A stretch of 64,000 nt of DNA from Corallococcus sp. EGB (GCF_019968905.1 NZ_CP079946.1:2480001-2544000), one strand, 5' to 3'; numbered from the stretch's first letter, positions 9,157 to 18,077 are shown. Numbers and translations are program-made. Notes: generated from the sequence alone by a model not told the origin.

Positions 9157-9516
9157 GTGGCCCTCGTCACTCGCCAGGAGTTGGAGGCCGTCTGCGCGGA
9201 GGCGCACGCGGCCACGGACGCGCAGGTGGACGTGGCGCTGCGCCACGCGGAAGCGCGCCTGGACGTGGAGTGGTGGGGCTCCCGGCTGGCGGAAGGGGTG
9301 ACGTACCTCGCGGCGCACCTGCTGCTTTCGTACAACCCGGGCCTGGGCGCCAGCATGGCGCAGGGCCCGGTGCAGTCCGTCTCCGTGGGCGGCGTCTCGC
9401 AGTCCTTCGCCGTGGCCTCCGCCGCGAGTGCCGGGGGCGCCCACGGCACCACGCGCTACGGCGTCCTCTTCGACGAGCTGGTGGCCAGCCTGGGCCCGGC
9501 CCTCTTCGCGGGGTAG
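9157..9516 (+). CDS. Head-tail connector protein (DUF4054-like)
   Basis: A 119-residue protein starting with GTG at 9157, eight bases after the previous gene. The N-terminal helical segment (TRQELEAVCAEAHAATDAQV), the YLAAHLLLSYNPG segment and the YGVLFDELVASLGPALFAG ending fit the DUF4054 head-tail adaptor family. These form a ring below the portal. Confidence 0.78.
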   Translation: MALVTRQELEAVCAEAHAATDAQVDVALRHAEARLDVEWWGSRLAEGVTYLAAHLLLSYNPGLGASMAQGPVQSVSVGGVSQSFAVASAASAGGAHGTTRYGVLFDELVASLGPALFAG

Positions 9517-9518
9517 CT

Positions 9519-10070
9519 GTGGCCACCACGCGCACCAGCTTCAAGCTGCACACCACCGGCAAGGGCCTCGCGGTGCTGAAGGCCAACCTGCGGCAGCTGC
9601 GCGACGGGGCCATTCACGTCCGCACGGGCTTCCTCGGGCAGGAGCGGGACAGGCCGGAAGGCGACGCCCTCACCATGCCGGAGCTCGCGGCGACGCACGA
9701 ATTCGGTGCGCCGGAGGTGGGCATTCCGGAGCGGCCCTTCGTGCGGCCCGCCTTCGACAAGCACCGGGAGGACTACGCGCGCCTGCTGGAGAAGGCGGTG
9801 GTGGCCATGTTGGACGGCCGCGTCTCTCTGCCGCAGGGCCTGGGGCTGGCGGGTGCGCGCATGGCCAACGACATCAAGAATTTCGTCACCCAGGGCGCGG
9901 AGGTGCCGCCCCCCAACGCCCCCTCCACGCTGGCGCGCAAGGAGGCCAAAGGCCGCCTGGGGAAGGACGGGAAGCCCACGGGCGAGGTGCGCACGCTGGT
10001 GGACACCGGGCGCATGGTGGACAGCGTCTCCTGGGCCGTGGAGCAGGGCGTGCCGAAGAGGGAGGAGTAG
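9519..10070 (+). CDS. Tail completion / neck protein (HK97 gp10-like)
   Basis: A 183-residue protein starting with GTG two bases after the DUF4054 gene. The segment ATHEFGAPEVGIPERPFVRPAF is the hallmark of gp10-like/virion-morphogenesis neck proteins that close the head-tail junction. The C-terminal half has LVDTGRMVDSVSWAVE, another recurrent motif of these proteins (the substrate-like DTG-R-M stretch). It belongs to the compact connector block. Confidence 0.8.
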   Translation: MATTRTSFKLHTTGKGLAVLKANLRQLRDGAIHVRTGFLGQERDRPEGDALTMPELAATHEFGAPEVGIPERPFVRPAFDKHREDYARLLEKAVVAMLDGRVSLPQGLGLAGARMANDIKNFVTQGAEVPPPNAPSTLARKEAKGRLGKDGKPTGEVRTLVDTGRMVDSVSWAVEQGVPKREE

Positions 10071-10072
10071 CC

Positions 10073-10438
10073 GTGCCGGTGGCCAACCTCGCGGGGGCCA
10101 TCGCCCTCCTGGCGAGCGGGACGTACCAGGTGCGGCGGCCGGGCCTCACGACGCTGGTGGATGGCGTGATGGTGGCGGCCCCGGAGGCGTCCTTCTCCAT
10201 TCTCGCCAGCGTGCAGCCCCTGTCCGGGCGCGAGCGGCAGCTGCTGCCGGAAGGGCAGCGCAGCGAGGAGCGCCTCCTCGTCGTCACCGCGACGGAGCTG
10301 CGCGCGGCCGATGTCTCCGCGAGCCGCGAGGGCGACGTGCTGGTGTACCGGGGCGAGTCCTTCGAGGTGGAGGCCGTGGAGCGCTGGGACGAGCTGGGCG
10401 GCTTCTGGAAAGCCCGCGCCGCGAAGGTGGGGCGGTAG
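10073..10438 (+). CDS. Phage head-tail joining protein
   Basis: A 121-residue beta-rich protein beginning with GTG two bases after the preceding gene. The LASVQPLSGRERQLLPEGQRSEERLLVVT core and the VYRGESFEVEAVERWDELGG C-terminus match small head-closure or stopper-type proteins. Its position between two neck proteins supports that role. Only the start codon is uncertain; spacing to the upstream stop argues for 10073. Confidence 0.75.
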   Translation: MPVANLAGAIALLASGTYQVRRPGLTTLVDGVMVAAPEASFSILASVQPLSGRERQLLPEGQRSEERLLVVTATELRAADVSASREGDVLVYRGESFEVEAVERWDELGGFWKARAAKVGR

Positions 10439-10963
10439 GTGGACACGGGTGCCATGCAGGCCGCGCTGCTGGCATGGGTGCAGGAGGGCACGGGCGTGCC
10501 GTGCGCGCTGGTACCGCAGAATGGACTCGTCCAGCCGGCGGGCGCCGCCTACGCCACGCTGCGCCTCACGACGCTGCGCCCCAGCGGTGGCGCCATCCTC
10601 ACGCAGGAGGTGGACATGTCCCGGCCTGGCGAGGAGGTGGAAGTCACCGCGTCCTCGCTGGTGGAGGTGGTGGCGGCCGTCCAGGTTTTCGAGGACTTGC
10701 CGAAGGGCGTCGCCCGGCCACTGGCCGTGGAGCGCCTGAGTCGCGCGCGCCAGCGCCTGGAGTTGCCCGGGGTGCTGGGACGGCTGGCGGAGGCGGGGCT
10801 GGGCCTCTTCGACGCGGGCGTGGTGCTGGACATAACGGGAGTTGCCGGGGTGGCTTGGCAGTCGAGGGCCTCGTTGGAGGTGCGGCTGTACGCGGTGGAG
10901 TCCGCGGCGGAGCGCACCACCTTCATTGAGACGGTGGGCGTCTCAACGTCCCTCCAGCGCTGA
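10439..10963 (+). CDS. Phage neck terminator protein gp12-like
   Basis: A 174-residue protein beginning with GTG immediately after the previous stop. The central VARPLAVERLSRARQRLELP segment and the C-terminal RASLEVRLYAVESAAERTTFIETV strand pair match the gp12-like neck/tail terminator family found before DUF3383 sheath genes. Such proteins cap the tail and meet the connector. Confidence 0.75.
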   Translation: MDTGAMQAALLAWVQEGTGVPCALVPQNGLVQPAGAAYATLRLTTLRPSGGAILTQEVDMSRPGEEVEVTASSLVEVVAAVQVFEDLPKGVARPLAVERLSRARQRLELPGVLGRLAEAGLGLFDAGVVLDITGVAGVAWQSRASLEVRLYAVESAAERTTFIETVGVSTSLQR

Positions 10964-10972
10964 GGAGCCGGC

Positions 10973-12298
10973 ATGGGCATTGAGTCCGTCGTCAACGTCG
11001 TCGTCACCTCCCTCACCGGCGGGGTGGCACAGCAGGGCTTCGGGGTGCCCCTCATTCTGGGCAGCAGCCAGCGCTTCCCGGAGAGGGTGCGCTACTACAG
11101 CACCACGCGCGCCATGGCGCAGGACGGCTTCCTCCCGACGGACGCCGAGTACCGCATTGCCGCCCGGGTGTTTTCCCAGTCGCCGCGCCCGCCGCGCGTC
11201 GCCGTGGGCCGCCGGGCCAACCGCCCGGTGCAGTCCTTCACCTTCACCCCCAGCGTCGCCAATGCCACGCGCTATGTCTTCCAGGTGGACGACGCCGTGG
11301 TGGAGTACACCTCGGACGCGACTGCCACCGGCGCCGAAGTCACCGCGGGCCTGGTGGCCGCGTGGACAGCCCTCACGGACAAGCCCGCCGTCACCATCAC
11401 CGATGTGGGCTCTGGCACTGCGGTGAAGGCTGTGGGCGCGGCGGGGGCGTGGCATGACGTGCGCGTGCTGACGCCCGGCGTGCTGGCCGTCGCGCAGGAC
11501 GGGGCCGACGCGGGCGTGGCCGCCGACTTGGACGCGTGCGCGACGGAGCAGCCGGACTGGTACGGCATCCTCACGCCCACGCCCTCACGCGCGGAGACGC
11601 TCGCCATCGCCGAGTGGACGGAGGCCAACGGGCGCCTCTTCGCTGTCGCCTCCATCGACTCCGCCCACCTGGGGCCCTTCAACGCGGCCCAGCCGACGGC
11701 GGACACCTTCGGTGCCCTCAAGGCAGGCAGCTACGCGCGCACGCTGGCCCTTCAGCAGGCCAGCACCGGGGACTTCGCGGACGCCGCCGCACTGGGCTAC
11801 CTCCTCGCGACGGAGCCCGGCAGCGTCACCCTCCACCTGAAGACGCTCGCGGGTGTCTCCGCGCTGCCTCTCACCGACACCCAGGTGGCCAACCTCCGGC
11901 AACGCAACGCCAACCCCTATGTCACCCTGGCCGGCCGCAACGTCGTCCTCGACGGGAAGGTGTCCGCCGACGAGTTTGCCGACAAGGTGCGCGACACGGA
12001 CTGGTTCGTCGCCCGGCTGAAGGAGGACGTCTTCCTGCTGGCGGCCAACAGCCTCAAGCTGCCCTTCACGGACCCGGGCATCACCGTCGTTACCAGCACC
12101 GTCGGGGCGCGGGCCCGGCTGGGCGTCAACGCGGGCTTCCTCGCGGAGGAGCCCGCGCCGGTGGTGTCCGCGCCGCGCGCTTCCGAGGTGCCCGCCGCGG
12201 ACAAGGCTGCGCGCCGCCTGCCGGGCGTCACCCTCACCGCGTACATCGCCGGCGCCATCCACTCGGTGGATCCGCTGGTTGTCACCCTCTCCGTCTGA
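10973..12298 (+). CDS. Contractile tail sheath protein (DUF3383)
   Basis: A 441-residue protein of the DUF3383 family, the tail sheath of a group of myoviruses. The N-terminal VNVVVTSLTGGVAQQGFGVPLIL segment, the central TPTPSRAETLAIAEWTEANG region and the C-terminal AAKSLKLPFTD-like segment (AANSLKLPFTDPGI) are typical. It shows that the virion has a contractile tail. It is followed after eight bases by the tube gene. Confidence 0.92.
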   Translation: MGIESVVNVVVTSLTGGVAQQGFGVPLILGSSQRFPERVRYYSTTRAMAQDGFLPTDAEYRIAARVFSQSPRPPRVAVGRRANRPVQSFTFTPSVANATRYVFQVDDAVVEYTSDATATGAEVTAGLVAAWTALTDKPAVTITDVGSGTAVKAVGAAGAWHDVRVLTPGVLAVAQDGADAGVAADLDACATEQPDWYGILTPTPSRAETLAIAEWTEANGRLFAVASIDSAHLGPFNAAQPTADTFGALKAGSYARTLALQQASTGDFADAAALGYLLATEPGSVTLHLKTLAGVSALPLTDTQVANLRQRNANPYVTLAGRNVVLDGKVSADEFADKVRDTDWFVARLKEDVFLLAANSLKLPFTDPGITVVTSTVGARARLGVNAGFLAEEPAPVVSAPRASEVPAADKAARRLPGVTLTAYIAGAIHSVDPLVVTLSV

Positions 12299-12306
12299 GG
12301 TAGTCC

Positions 12307-12720
12307 ATGCCCGGCCAGGTTTCTCAGTACAGCTCCCGGCTCGTCCCCGTCGTCTTCAACGGCCGCGTCCTCACGGGGATGGCGGACGGCACCTTCGTGA
12401 AAGTCTCCATGGCGTCTGACAGCGCCACCTCCTACGCGGGGGCGGACGGCAGCGTCGTCGTCTCGTGGAGCGCGGACGACAGGGCCACCGTCGCCGTCAC
12501 CCTGCACCAGTCCAGCCCGGACCACGCCTTCCTGGAGGCGGCCTCCGTCGGCCACGTCATTGGCCCGCTGGAGGTGCGTGACTTGCTGCAGGGCAAGGTG
12601 CTGGTGCGCGCCGCGACGGCGTGGGTGCAGCGCCGCGCCGACATCGAGAGAGGCAAGGAGGCGGGTGCCACGGAGTGGACTTTCGGCATCGCCAACCTGG
12701 AGCGCCACATCCCCGGGTAG
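12307..12720 (+). CDS. Tail tube protein (DUF3277)
   Basis: A 137-residue protein matching DUF3277 tail tube proteins. Features include the YSSRLVPVVFNGRVLTGMADG N-terminus, the ADDRATVAVTLHQSSPDHAFLEA centre and a C-terminal GKEAGATEWTFGIANLERHI. It forms the inner tube that the DUF3383 sheath contracts around; the two genes are neighbours, as in related phages. Confidence 0.9.
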   Translation: MPGQVSQYSSRLVPVVFNGRVLTGMADGTFVKVSMASDSATSYAGADGSVVVSWSADDRATVAVTLHQSSPDHAFLEAASVGHVIGPLEVRDLLQGKVLVRAATAWVQRRADIERGKEAGATEWTFGIANLERHIPG

Positions 12721-12745
12721 TCCCCTGGGCGAGGAGGAGGAAGAC

Positions 12746-13159
12746 ATGCAGACGCAGAAGGAAGTCACCGTCGGCGGGAAGCGCATTCTGTTGGGCAAGC
12801 TGACGCCCCGGGCCGCGGTGGGCCTGCTATTGGAGCTGGCCCGCGCCGGCCTCGCGCACGCGCTGGAGTCCGTCTTCAAGGGGCTGCGTGGGGGCATGAC
12901 GAAGGAGCAGGCCCTCTTCGCGCTGGGCGGGACGCTGGGGGCGCTGGTGGACAGACTGTCGCCCGCGGAGTTTGAGCGGCTCGCGGAGAAGGCGCTCGCG
13001 TGCAGCACCTTCAACGGCACGCCCGTGTGGCCCCAGGTGGACGCCGTCCTGGCCGGGCCCTTCGAGGTGCTGACGCTGGTGTACGAGGCGCTCAGCTGGC
13101 AGTTCGAGGATTTCTCCTCCGCCCTCGGCGTGAAGCTGTCCCCTCCGCCGGGGGCGTAG
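12746..13159 (+). CDS. Tail assembly chaperone (G-like)
   Basis: A 137-residue protein in the position of lambda gpG between tube and tape measure. GAGGAGGAGGAAG precedes the ATG. It begins with a beta segment (KEVTVGGKRILLGKLTPRAA) and then is helical, like XkdN-type chaperones. The last codons contain a run of five G (13150-13154), and the -1 frame stays open into the next small frame, so a -1 ribosomal frameshift fusion is likely. Confidence 0.78.
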   Translation: MQTQKEVTVGGKRILLGKLTPRAAVGLLLELARAGLAHALESVFKGLRGGMTKEQALFALGGTLGALVDRLSPAEFERLAEKALACSTFNGTPVWPQVDAVLAGPFEVLTLVYEALSWQFEDFSSALGVKLSPPPGA

Positions 13160-13191
13160 GACTCGCCTCCGTTGGGCACCTGTGCGCGCCC

Positions 13192-13338
13192 GTGTGGCGC
13201 GTCGTTGCCTCCGGCTACGCCACCCTGGCGGAGGTGGAGAGGGACTGGGACATCTGCGACGTGGCCGAGGCCAATGAGTGGCTGGATGCCGAGGGCGAGG
13301 CGCGTGAGGCGTTGGCCCAGAAAGAGGGTAGGGCGTGA
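13192..13338 (+). CDS. Tail chaperone second frame (T-like), probably made by -1 frameshift
   Basis: A 48-residue reading frame (from GTG 13192) in the -1 frame relative to the chaperone gene. Its ATLAEVERDWDICDVAEANEWLD segment matches the small proteins that follow G-like chaperones. There is no good ribosome site before 13192. The frame is open back through the end of the chaperone gene, and a tRNA-Gly slip from GGG 13151-13153 to GGG 13150-13152 would join them. It overlaps the tape-measure start by 4 bp. Confidence 0.6.
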   Translation: MWRVVASGYATLAEVERDWDICDVAEANEWLDAEGEAREALAQKEGRA

Positions 13339-15056
13339 GTGTCATCCGCGAGCTGACGGCCGTCCTCGGCATTCAGGTGGACGAGTCCAGCCTGGCGAAG
13401 GCGGACGCGGCCCTGGAGAAGGCGACGACGGTTGTCCTCGGCGTTGGGGCTGCCTGGGCCGGCGCGGGCGCGGCCCTCTTCGCGCTGGTGAAGCGGACGT
13501 CGGACGCGGCCATCCAGGTGGACAGGTTGGCGGCCTCCGTTGGCCTCACCACGGACTCCTTCCAGCTCCTCACCTACGCCGCGAAGTCGGTGGGCGTGGA
13601 CGCCAACGGCTTGGCCGGCGCCCTCGTCTCCCTGGCGGACAAGGCTGTCGCCGCGAAGGGCGGCAGCACAGAGTTGCAGGGCGCCTTCCGGAAGCTGGGC
13701 GTCAGCGTCGTCGACTCCAAGGGCAAGCTGAAGGACGTGGACGTGCTGCTGGCGGAGTTGGCGGAGGGCTTCGCGAAGCTGCCGGACAACGTCACGCGCG
13801 CCTCCCTCGCGCAGAAGCTGCTGGGAGGGCAGGGCGCCAAGCTGCTGCCACTCCTCACGCAGGGGCGTGACGGGCTGAAGGCCCAGGCCGACGAAGCCGC
13901 CAAGTTGGGCATCATCCTCAACTCGCAGGCCATCCAGGCCTCGAAGGACTTCGACGCGGCCCTCGGGCGGCTGATGGGCACTCTCGACGGGTTGGCGCTT
14001 TCGCTCGGCACCAACTTCATGAGGGCGGCTACCCACCTCGTGGAGAGGTTGCAGGAGATTGCAGAGGAGTTGGTGCCCATCATCAAGTCGAAGGCGAGCG
14101 AGTGGGCACGTGGTTTGGGCGTAGCCTTCGACTTCGTGGCGCGCGCCGGGGAGCACCTGGACTGGGTGCTGGGCGCCCTTGCCGTCGTCATGGTGACGAA
14201 GCTGCTGCTGGCGACGTCCGCCCTCACCGCGGCCCAGGTGGCCCAGGGACAGGCGGCCGTCGTGGCCAGCCTGCGCGCGGCGGCGGCGAGCGCCACCGCC
14301 ACTGTGGCTGCGTGGGCCGCCATTCTCCCGTGGGCCCTGCTGGCGGCGGCCATCGTCCTCGCGGCGGATGAGCTGTACGTCTTCTCCCAGGGCGGTGACT
14401 CCCTCTTCGGCCGCTTCATCAAGTGGGTGGACACCATCGACCCGGAGGACAACGCCCTCATCAACTTCTTCAAGCGCGGCATGTCCGTCCTCTTCGACTT
14501 GACGGACACGCGGAAGTGGAAGCTGTACCTGGAGTCCATTCTTCGCCTCTTCACCTCCTACGTGGACCTGATTGTGGAGCTCATCGGCTCCATCTTCGCC
14601 CCGCTGAAGAACATGAAGATTGGCTTTGGCGGCGGCCCCATCGCCGAGCTGCGCAGCACTGCGGTGACGGAGGCGGAGCGGCGCCGGCGCTTCGCGGACG
14701 TGGCCGCCGGGCCGACGCTGGAAAACCGGGTGACGGACGCAGCGGACGCTGTCGTCGGCTGGGGCCGCATGGTGGCGCGCGACACGAAGGTGACGGGCTT
14801 CTCCGTCGGCCGGGGCAGCGAGGACTTGACGCCCTTCTTCGGTGCTGGCGGCCGGGCTGACACCGCCATGTCCAGCGTCGCGCGCTCCCGCACCGCCGCC
14901 TCCTACATGGAGGTGAATGCCCCGGTGACTCTCAACCAGACGGTGCAGGCCGCCCCCGGGCAGTCCCCCGTGGACGTGGCCAACGCCTCCATGGACAGGG
15001 CCCAGGAGGCCCTCGAGGCCCAGCAGCGCGCCACCTACGAAGCCGTAAAGCAGTAG
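13335..15056 (+). CDS. Tail tape measure protein
   Basis: A 573-residue protein that sets tail length. It starts with GTG in a 4-bp overlap with the previous frame. The N-terminus (ELTAVLGIQVDESSLAKADAAL) is typical of tape measures, followed by long Ala-rich amphipathic helices and a hydrophobic stretch near residues 275-345, expected for the part that inserts into the host membrane during DNA ejection. It is short for a tape measure, implying a short contractile tail if length scales as usual. Confidence 0.88.
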   Translation: MSVIRELTAVLGIQVDESSLAKADAALEKATTVVLGVGAAWAGAGAALFALVKRTSDAAIQVDRLAASVGLTTDSFQLLTYAAKSVGVDANGLAGALVSLADKAVAAKGGSTELQGAFRKLGVSVVDSKGKLKDVDVLLAELAEGFAKLPDNVTRASLAQKLLGGQGAKLLPLLTQGRDGLKAQADEAAKLGIILNSQAIQASKDFDAALGRLMGTLDGLALSLGTNFMRAATHLVERLQEIAEELVPIIKSKASEWARGLGVAFDFVARAGEHLDWVLGALAVVMVTKLLLATSALTAAQVAQGQAAVVASLRAAAASATATVAAWAAILPWALLAAAIVLAADELYVFSQGGDSLFGRFIKWVDTIDPEDNALINFFKRGMSVLFDLTDTRKWKLYLESILRLFTSYVDLIVELIGSIFAPLKNMKIGFGGGPIAELRSTAVTEAERRRRFADVAAGPTLENRVTDAADAVVGWGRMVARDTKVTGFSVGRGSEDLTPFFGAGGRADTAMSSVARSRTAASYMEVNAPVTLNQTVQAAPGQSPVDVANASMDRAQEALEAQQRATYEAVKQ

Positions 15057-15091
15057 CTCCCAGCCCCGCAGCACGCAGCGAGGAGGCACCC

Positions 15092-15670
15092 ATGGCAAGG
15101 CCAGTCCTGTTCCGCTACTCCCCCACCACCGGGGAGCGCATTCTCACCCTGGAGGCGGACGCCATTCTGGAGGCCAACGTCACCCAGGAGGCCCAGCCCA
15201 CCGACAACCCTGTGGAGTCCGGCGCCGACGTCACGGACCACATGGTGCTGCGCCCCGACACCTGGGAGGTGCGCATTGCCATTTCCGACACGCCCGTGGA
15301 CGGGCCCGCGGAACCTGGCCGCGCCCGCTCCGCGCGGGAGCAACTGGGCCGCCTGCTGGAGGCGCGCGGCAAGCTGGTGCTGGCCCTCCCCATTGGGGAG
15401 CGGGAGCCCGTCGTCCTCACCCGCTTCAGCACCGCCTTCACCACCGCGACGCCCCACTGCGAAGTCCTCTCCCTCACCCTCCGGGAGATCCACACGGCCA
15501 ACTCCCTCATCGTCCCCGTCTTCCGCTCCGAGCACAAGGCTATGGGCGTCCTCAACCGCGGCAAGTTGGTGGCCAAGCCGGCGAGCGAGGAGCTGAAGAA
15601 GAAGACGGATGCTGGACTCAAGTCGGTCCTGATCGGCATCGCTCGAGCGGCGTCTTCGACCTTTGAGTGA
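15092..15670 (+). CDS. Dit-like phage tail protein
   Basis: A 192-residue protein after the tape measure. It has the N-terminal beta barrel pattern of Dit-like baseplate proteins: an ILEANVTQEAQPTDNPVESG strand region, ADVTDHMVLRPDTWEVRIAIS, and a central LLEARGKLVLALPIGE segment. A run GGAGG is found eight bases before the ATG. It probably joins tail tube and baseplate. Confidence 0.8.
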   Translation: MARPVLFRYSPTTGERILTLEADAILEANVTQEAQPTDNPVESGADVTDHMVLRPDTWEVRIAISDTPVDGPAEPGRARSAREQLGRLLEARGKLVLALPIGEREPVVLTRFSTAFTTATPHCEVLSLTLREIHTANSLIVPVFRSEHKAMGVLNRGKLVAKPASEELKKKTDAGLKSVLIGIARAASSTFE

Positions 15671-15673
15671 AAC

Positions 15674-16498
15674 TCAGCGCTGCAGCTGCGCTTGCGAGTC
15701 TTTCATGAGGCGCAGTTGGCACGCTGGCTCACGAGCGTGTTCGTCGTCTTCGCAGTAGAAAACCTGCTTTAGTAGTGGTGCGTCGCAAGGGATCGCAGTC
15801 TCGCCAGTCTCTGCGATATCTGCGCGCGCCTTCTTCTCCATATTTGCGATCGCTCCGCCTTGGTCGGTTGAGAGAAGGGCGGCACGAACCGCCTCTTCTG
15901 TGATAGCTCCGCCGTCTGGCAGGCGCGATTTCGTTGCCATGATATCTGCTGTCATCCACGTGAGGAGGCACAGTTCTGTTGAGCGGGCAATGTGGAGCGA
16001 TGCCTTCGGATCCACTTTCTCCTTCGCCTTCGGTCCGGCCCATGCGACGCGGCAGTCCTTGATGATGGGGCGCTTGAGGAATAGGCCACGCACGGTGCCA
16101 TGGAAGGCCACGAGCTGACCCTTCGACAGCTCCGCCACAGCCTGCATCTGCCCGTCCGGTACGAGGCACATGACGGCGCTCATCCTCTCGCCCACGTCCA
16201 GCGAGACGAGGATGTTGTCCGTGGCGTCCTTGGCGATGTCCTGGATGAGCCCCGTCACCTCCACCTGCTTGCCGCGGTACTTCATGTCCGCCGCTACCTC
16301 GTTATCGGCGTAGGCGTCCCAGAGCTGGCGCGGGCCCACGTGGATGAGGGCGGGCGCGGCAGGGGGCGGTGGGGGAGCGGGAGCCTTGGCGGTAGGGCCC
16401 GGGGCGTCACCAGGCGCTGCCGTCTGCCCGGGGGCTGTCCCCGCCTCCTTCTTGCACCCACCTACCGCCAGCACTGCCACGAGCCACCACGCGCGCAT
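15674..16498 (-). CDS. Lipoprotein with OB-fold (tRNA_anti-like) domain
   Basis: A 274-residue predicted lipoprotein (MRAWWLVAVLAVGGC, lipobox Cys at 15), followed by a Pro/Ala-rich linker and an OB-fold-like domain at about 75-160 (YRGKQVEVTGLIQDIA, LVAFHGTVRGLFLKRPIIKDC), the tRNA_anti-like type common in secreted bacterial proteins. The C-terminal 90 residues are Cys-containing and unknown. Start 16498 is chosen because GGAGGGG precedes it; 16501 is an adjacent ATG. It runs against the late operon and converges on the Dit-like gene within 4 bp, so it is cargo with its own promoter. Confidence 0.75.
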   Translation of the reverse strand: MRAWWLVAVLAVGGCKKEAGTAPGQTAAPGDAPGPTAKAPAPPPPPAAPALIHVGPRQLWDAYADNEVAADMKYRGKQVEVTGLIQDIAKDATDNILVSLDVGERMSAVMCLVPDGQMQAVAELSKGQLVAFHGTVRGLFLKRPIIKDCRVAWAGPKAKEKVDPKASLHIARSTELCLLTWMTADIMATKSRLPDGGAITEEAVRAALLSTDQGGAIANMEKKARADIAETGETAIPCDAPLLKQVFYCEDDEHAREPACQLRLMKDSQAQLQR

Positions 16499-16638
16499 CA
16501 TCCCCTCCAGTGAGAGGGGGGAGGACAGCATGGGCTGGCTTGCGATGGCAAGACATGGGGCGGAAAGACCCCAACCCAGCAGCTTGACGAACGAACTTGG
16601 TGCGCAGAGGCTCAACTACTCACTGGCCGGGAGACCCC

Positions 16639-17007
16639 ATGTCTGTTCCGTTTGCACTTCGCGCGACTCCATTCGAAGCCTCGTCCATTCGCATCGCAGC
16701 TGCAGTAGCCGGCCTATCCGTTGACCGGTTCATTGAGCATGCATCTGTCGATATGAGCGGACTCACGTCATTGGCAGATACTCAGACAGGGACGGACGCA
16801 TTGTTCCGATCCGTGGCAGTGTCGATGGGCGAGCTCGAGGCATCCGTGGCGGTTGACACTGCGGGGCGTCTAGGTCTTTCGCCCGAGAGGTATCCGGTGC
16901 TCGCTGCTCTTTGGTACATTCGCCGCCAGCGTCAGAGCAATCCTACGTCTTCCCAGTGGCGGTCGGTCCCTGTTCCTGGCTACGCCAAGGCGGTCTTTGG
17001 GGTTTGA
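16639..17007 (+). CDS. Small protein paired with DUF2971 gene; antitoxin-like N-terminus
   Basis: A 122-residue protein, AT-richer than phage structural genes. The start SVPFALRATPFEASSIRIAAAVAGLSVDRFIEHAS contains a helix pair reminiscent of DUF1778/RHH-type antitoxins (IR-AA--AGLS---FI), though the match is partial. The C-terminal part (LGLSPERYPVLAALWYIRRQRQ) is helical. It precedes the DUF2971 gene by 26 bp, so the two probably form one unit. Its role as an antitoxin or regulator is inference. Confidence 0.6.
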   Translation: MSVPFALRATPFEASSIRIAAAVAGLSVDRFIEHASVDMSGLTSLADTQTGTDALFRSVAVSMGELEASVAVDTAGRLGLSPERYPVLAALWYIRRQRQSNPTSSQWRSVPVPGYAKAVFGV

Positions 17008-17032
17008 TGGCTCAAGGATAGGAGTGAGTTGA

Positions 17033-17947
17033 ATGTCGAATCCACTGATGGATGATTTGTTTCCTCGGTTTTTTGATTTTGATAGAAATCCACCGGAGAC
17101 GATTTACCACTATACGACGCCATTTGGATTTTTGGAGATTTTGAGGACAAAGAATTTGTGGTTTAGTCAGACGGGTTTTCTGAATGACATGGTGGAGGCA
17201 GATTATGCGTACTGCATGATTCGGGATGCCATTGAGGGGCGGCTAAAATCGCCAGGGTCCGAGTTTGAGCGGAGTATGCTGGGTGAGACTCTTTTGTGGT
17301 CGAAGAGGCTTGGTGCGGATTCGGCAGACTTTGCATCGTATGTTGCCTGTTTTTGTGAGGATGGCGATGCCTTGGGGCAGTGGCGTGGGTATGGATCGTC
17401 GGGGTCTGGGTATGCCATTGGAATGGAGGCAAGGTGGCTTGAGGCATGTACGAAAGGGAATGGCGTCTCCAGTCACTTGAAAAAAGTGGTGTATGACGCT
17501 GATGTGCAGCAGGCTTATGTTCTTCAGCAGATTGATTGGTTTTGTCAGCAGGTTAAACGGGCGGTGGAGATGGGGAAAGAATCGGAGCAGGAGCATCTGC
17601 GGGTCCTTCATTTTCAGTTTCGCCTGTCCCTTGCTGAGGCCTATTTTAGGTTTAAGCATCCGAGTTTTCGTGATGAGCGTGAGTGGCGCTTGGTTGTGTT
17701 CGGTAAGCAGAATAATGGGAGGCTGAAATTTCGGTCGTCAGGTTCGTTTATTGTTCCGTATTTGGAGGTTGGAATGGGCAGGATTGACGGGGGGCAAGAC
17801 AAGGGACTGCCCATCGCCAAGATTGTGTGCGGGCCATCGCCTCATCGCGATTTGGCGGCACGTGCAGTGTCTCTCAGGGTTGCGGAGTACGATTCAGCTG
17901 GAGTCGTAAAGGTCGAAACGTCGCGTGTTCCGTTTCGGCCTTCGTGA
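17033..17947 (+). CDS. DUF2971 domain protein (possible defence or toxin effector)
   Basis: A 304-residue protein with the DUF2971 signature: IYHYTTPFGFLEILRTKNLWFS at residues 19-40, LNDMVEADYAY, and near the C-terminus FRDEREWRLVVFG. The family is of unresolved biochemical function and often sits in accessory regions. GGAG lies eight bases before the ATG. Codon use is strikingly AT-rich (many third-position T/A) against the roughly 70% GC background, so this gene was acquired recently from a different genome. It sits in the baseplate gene cluster, a moron position. It could protect the lysogen against other phages; that is inference. Confidence 0.82.
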   Translation: MSNPLMDDLFPRFFDFDRNPPETIYHYTTPFGFLEILRTKNLWFSQTGFLNDMVEADYAYCMIRDAIEGRLKSPGSEFERSMLGETLLWSKRLGADSADFASYVACFCEDGDALGQWRGYGSSGSGYAIGMEARWLEACTKGNGVSSHLKKVVYDADVQQAYVLQQIDWFCQQVKRAVEMGKESEQEHLRVLHFQFRLSLAEAYFRFKHPSFRDEREWRLVVFGKQNNGRLKFRSSGSFIVPYLEVGMGRIDGGQDKGLPIAKIVCGPSPHRDLAARAVSLRVAEYDSAGVVKVETSRVPFRPS

Positions 17948-18077
17948 CTTGTCCCAATGTCGGGCAGTGAGAGGGCTGTCAGTATTTTGTGTCTGCCTCT
18001 AAATGTGGAGGCCCTGACCTGATCCCGCATGCCGGAGATGGGTGACAAGACGGGGGGTCCCTGCGTAGGCCAGCGGC

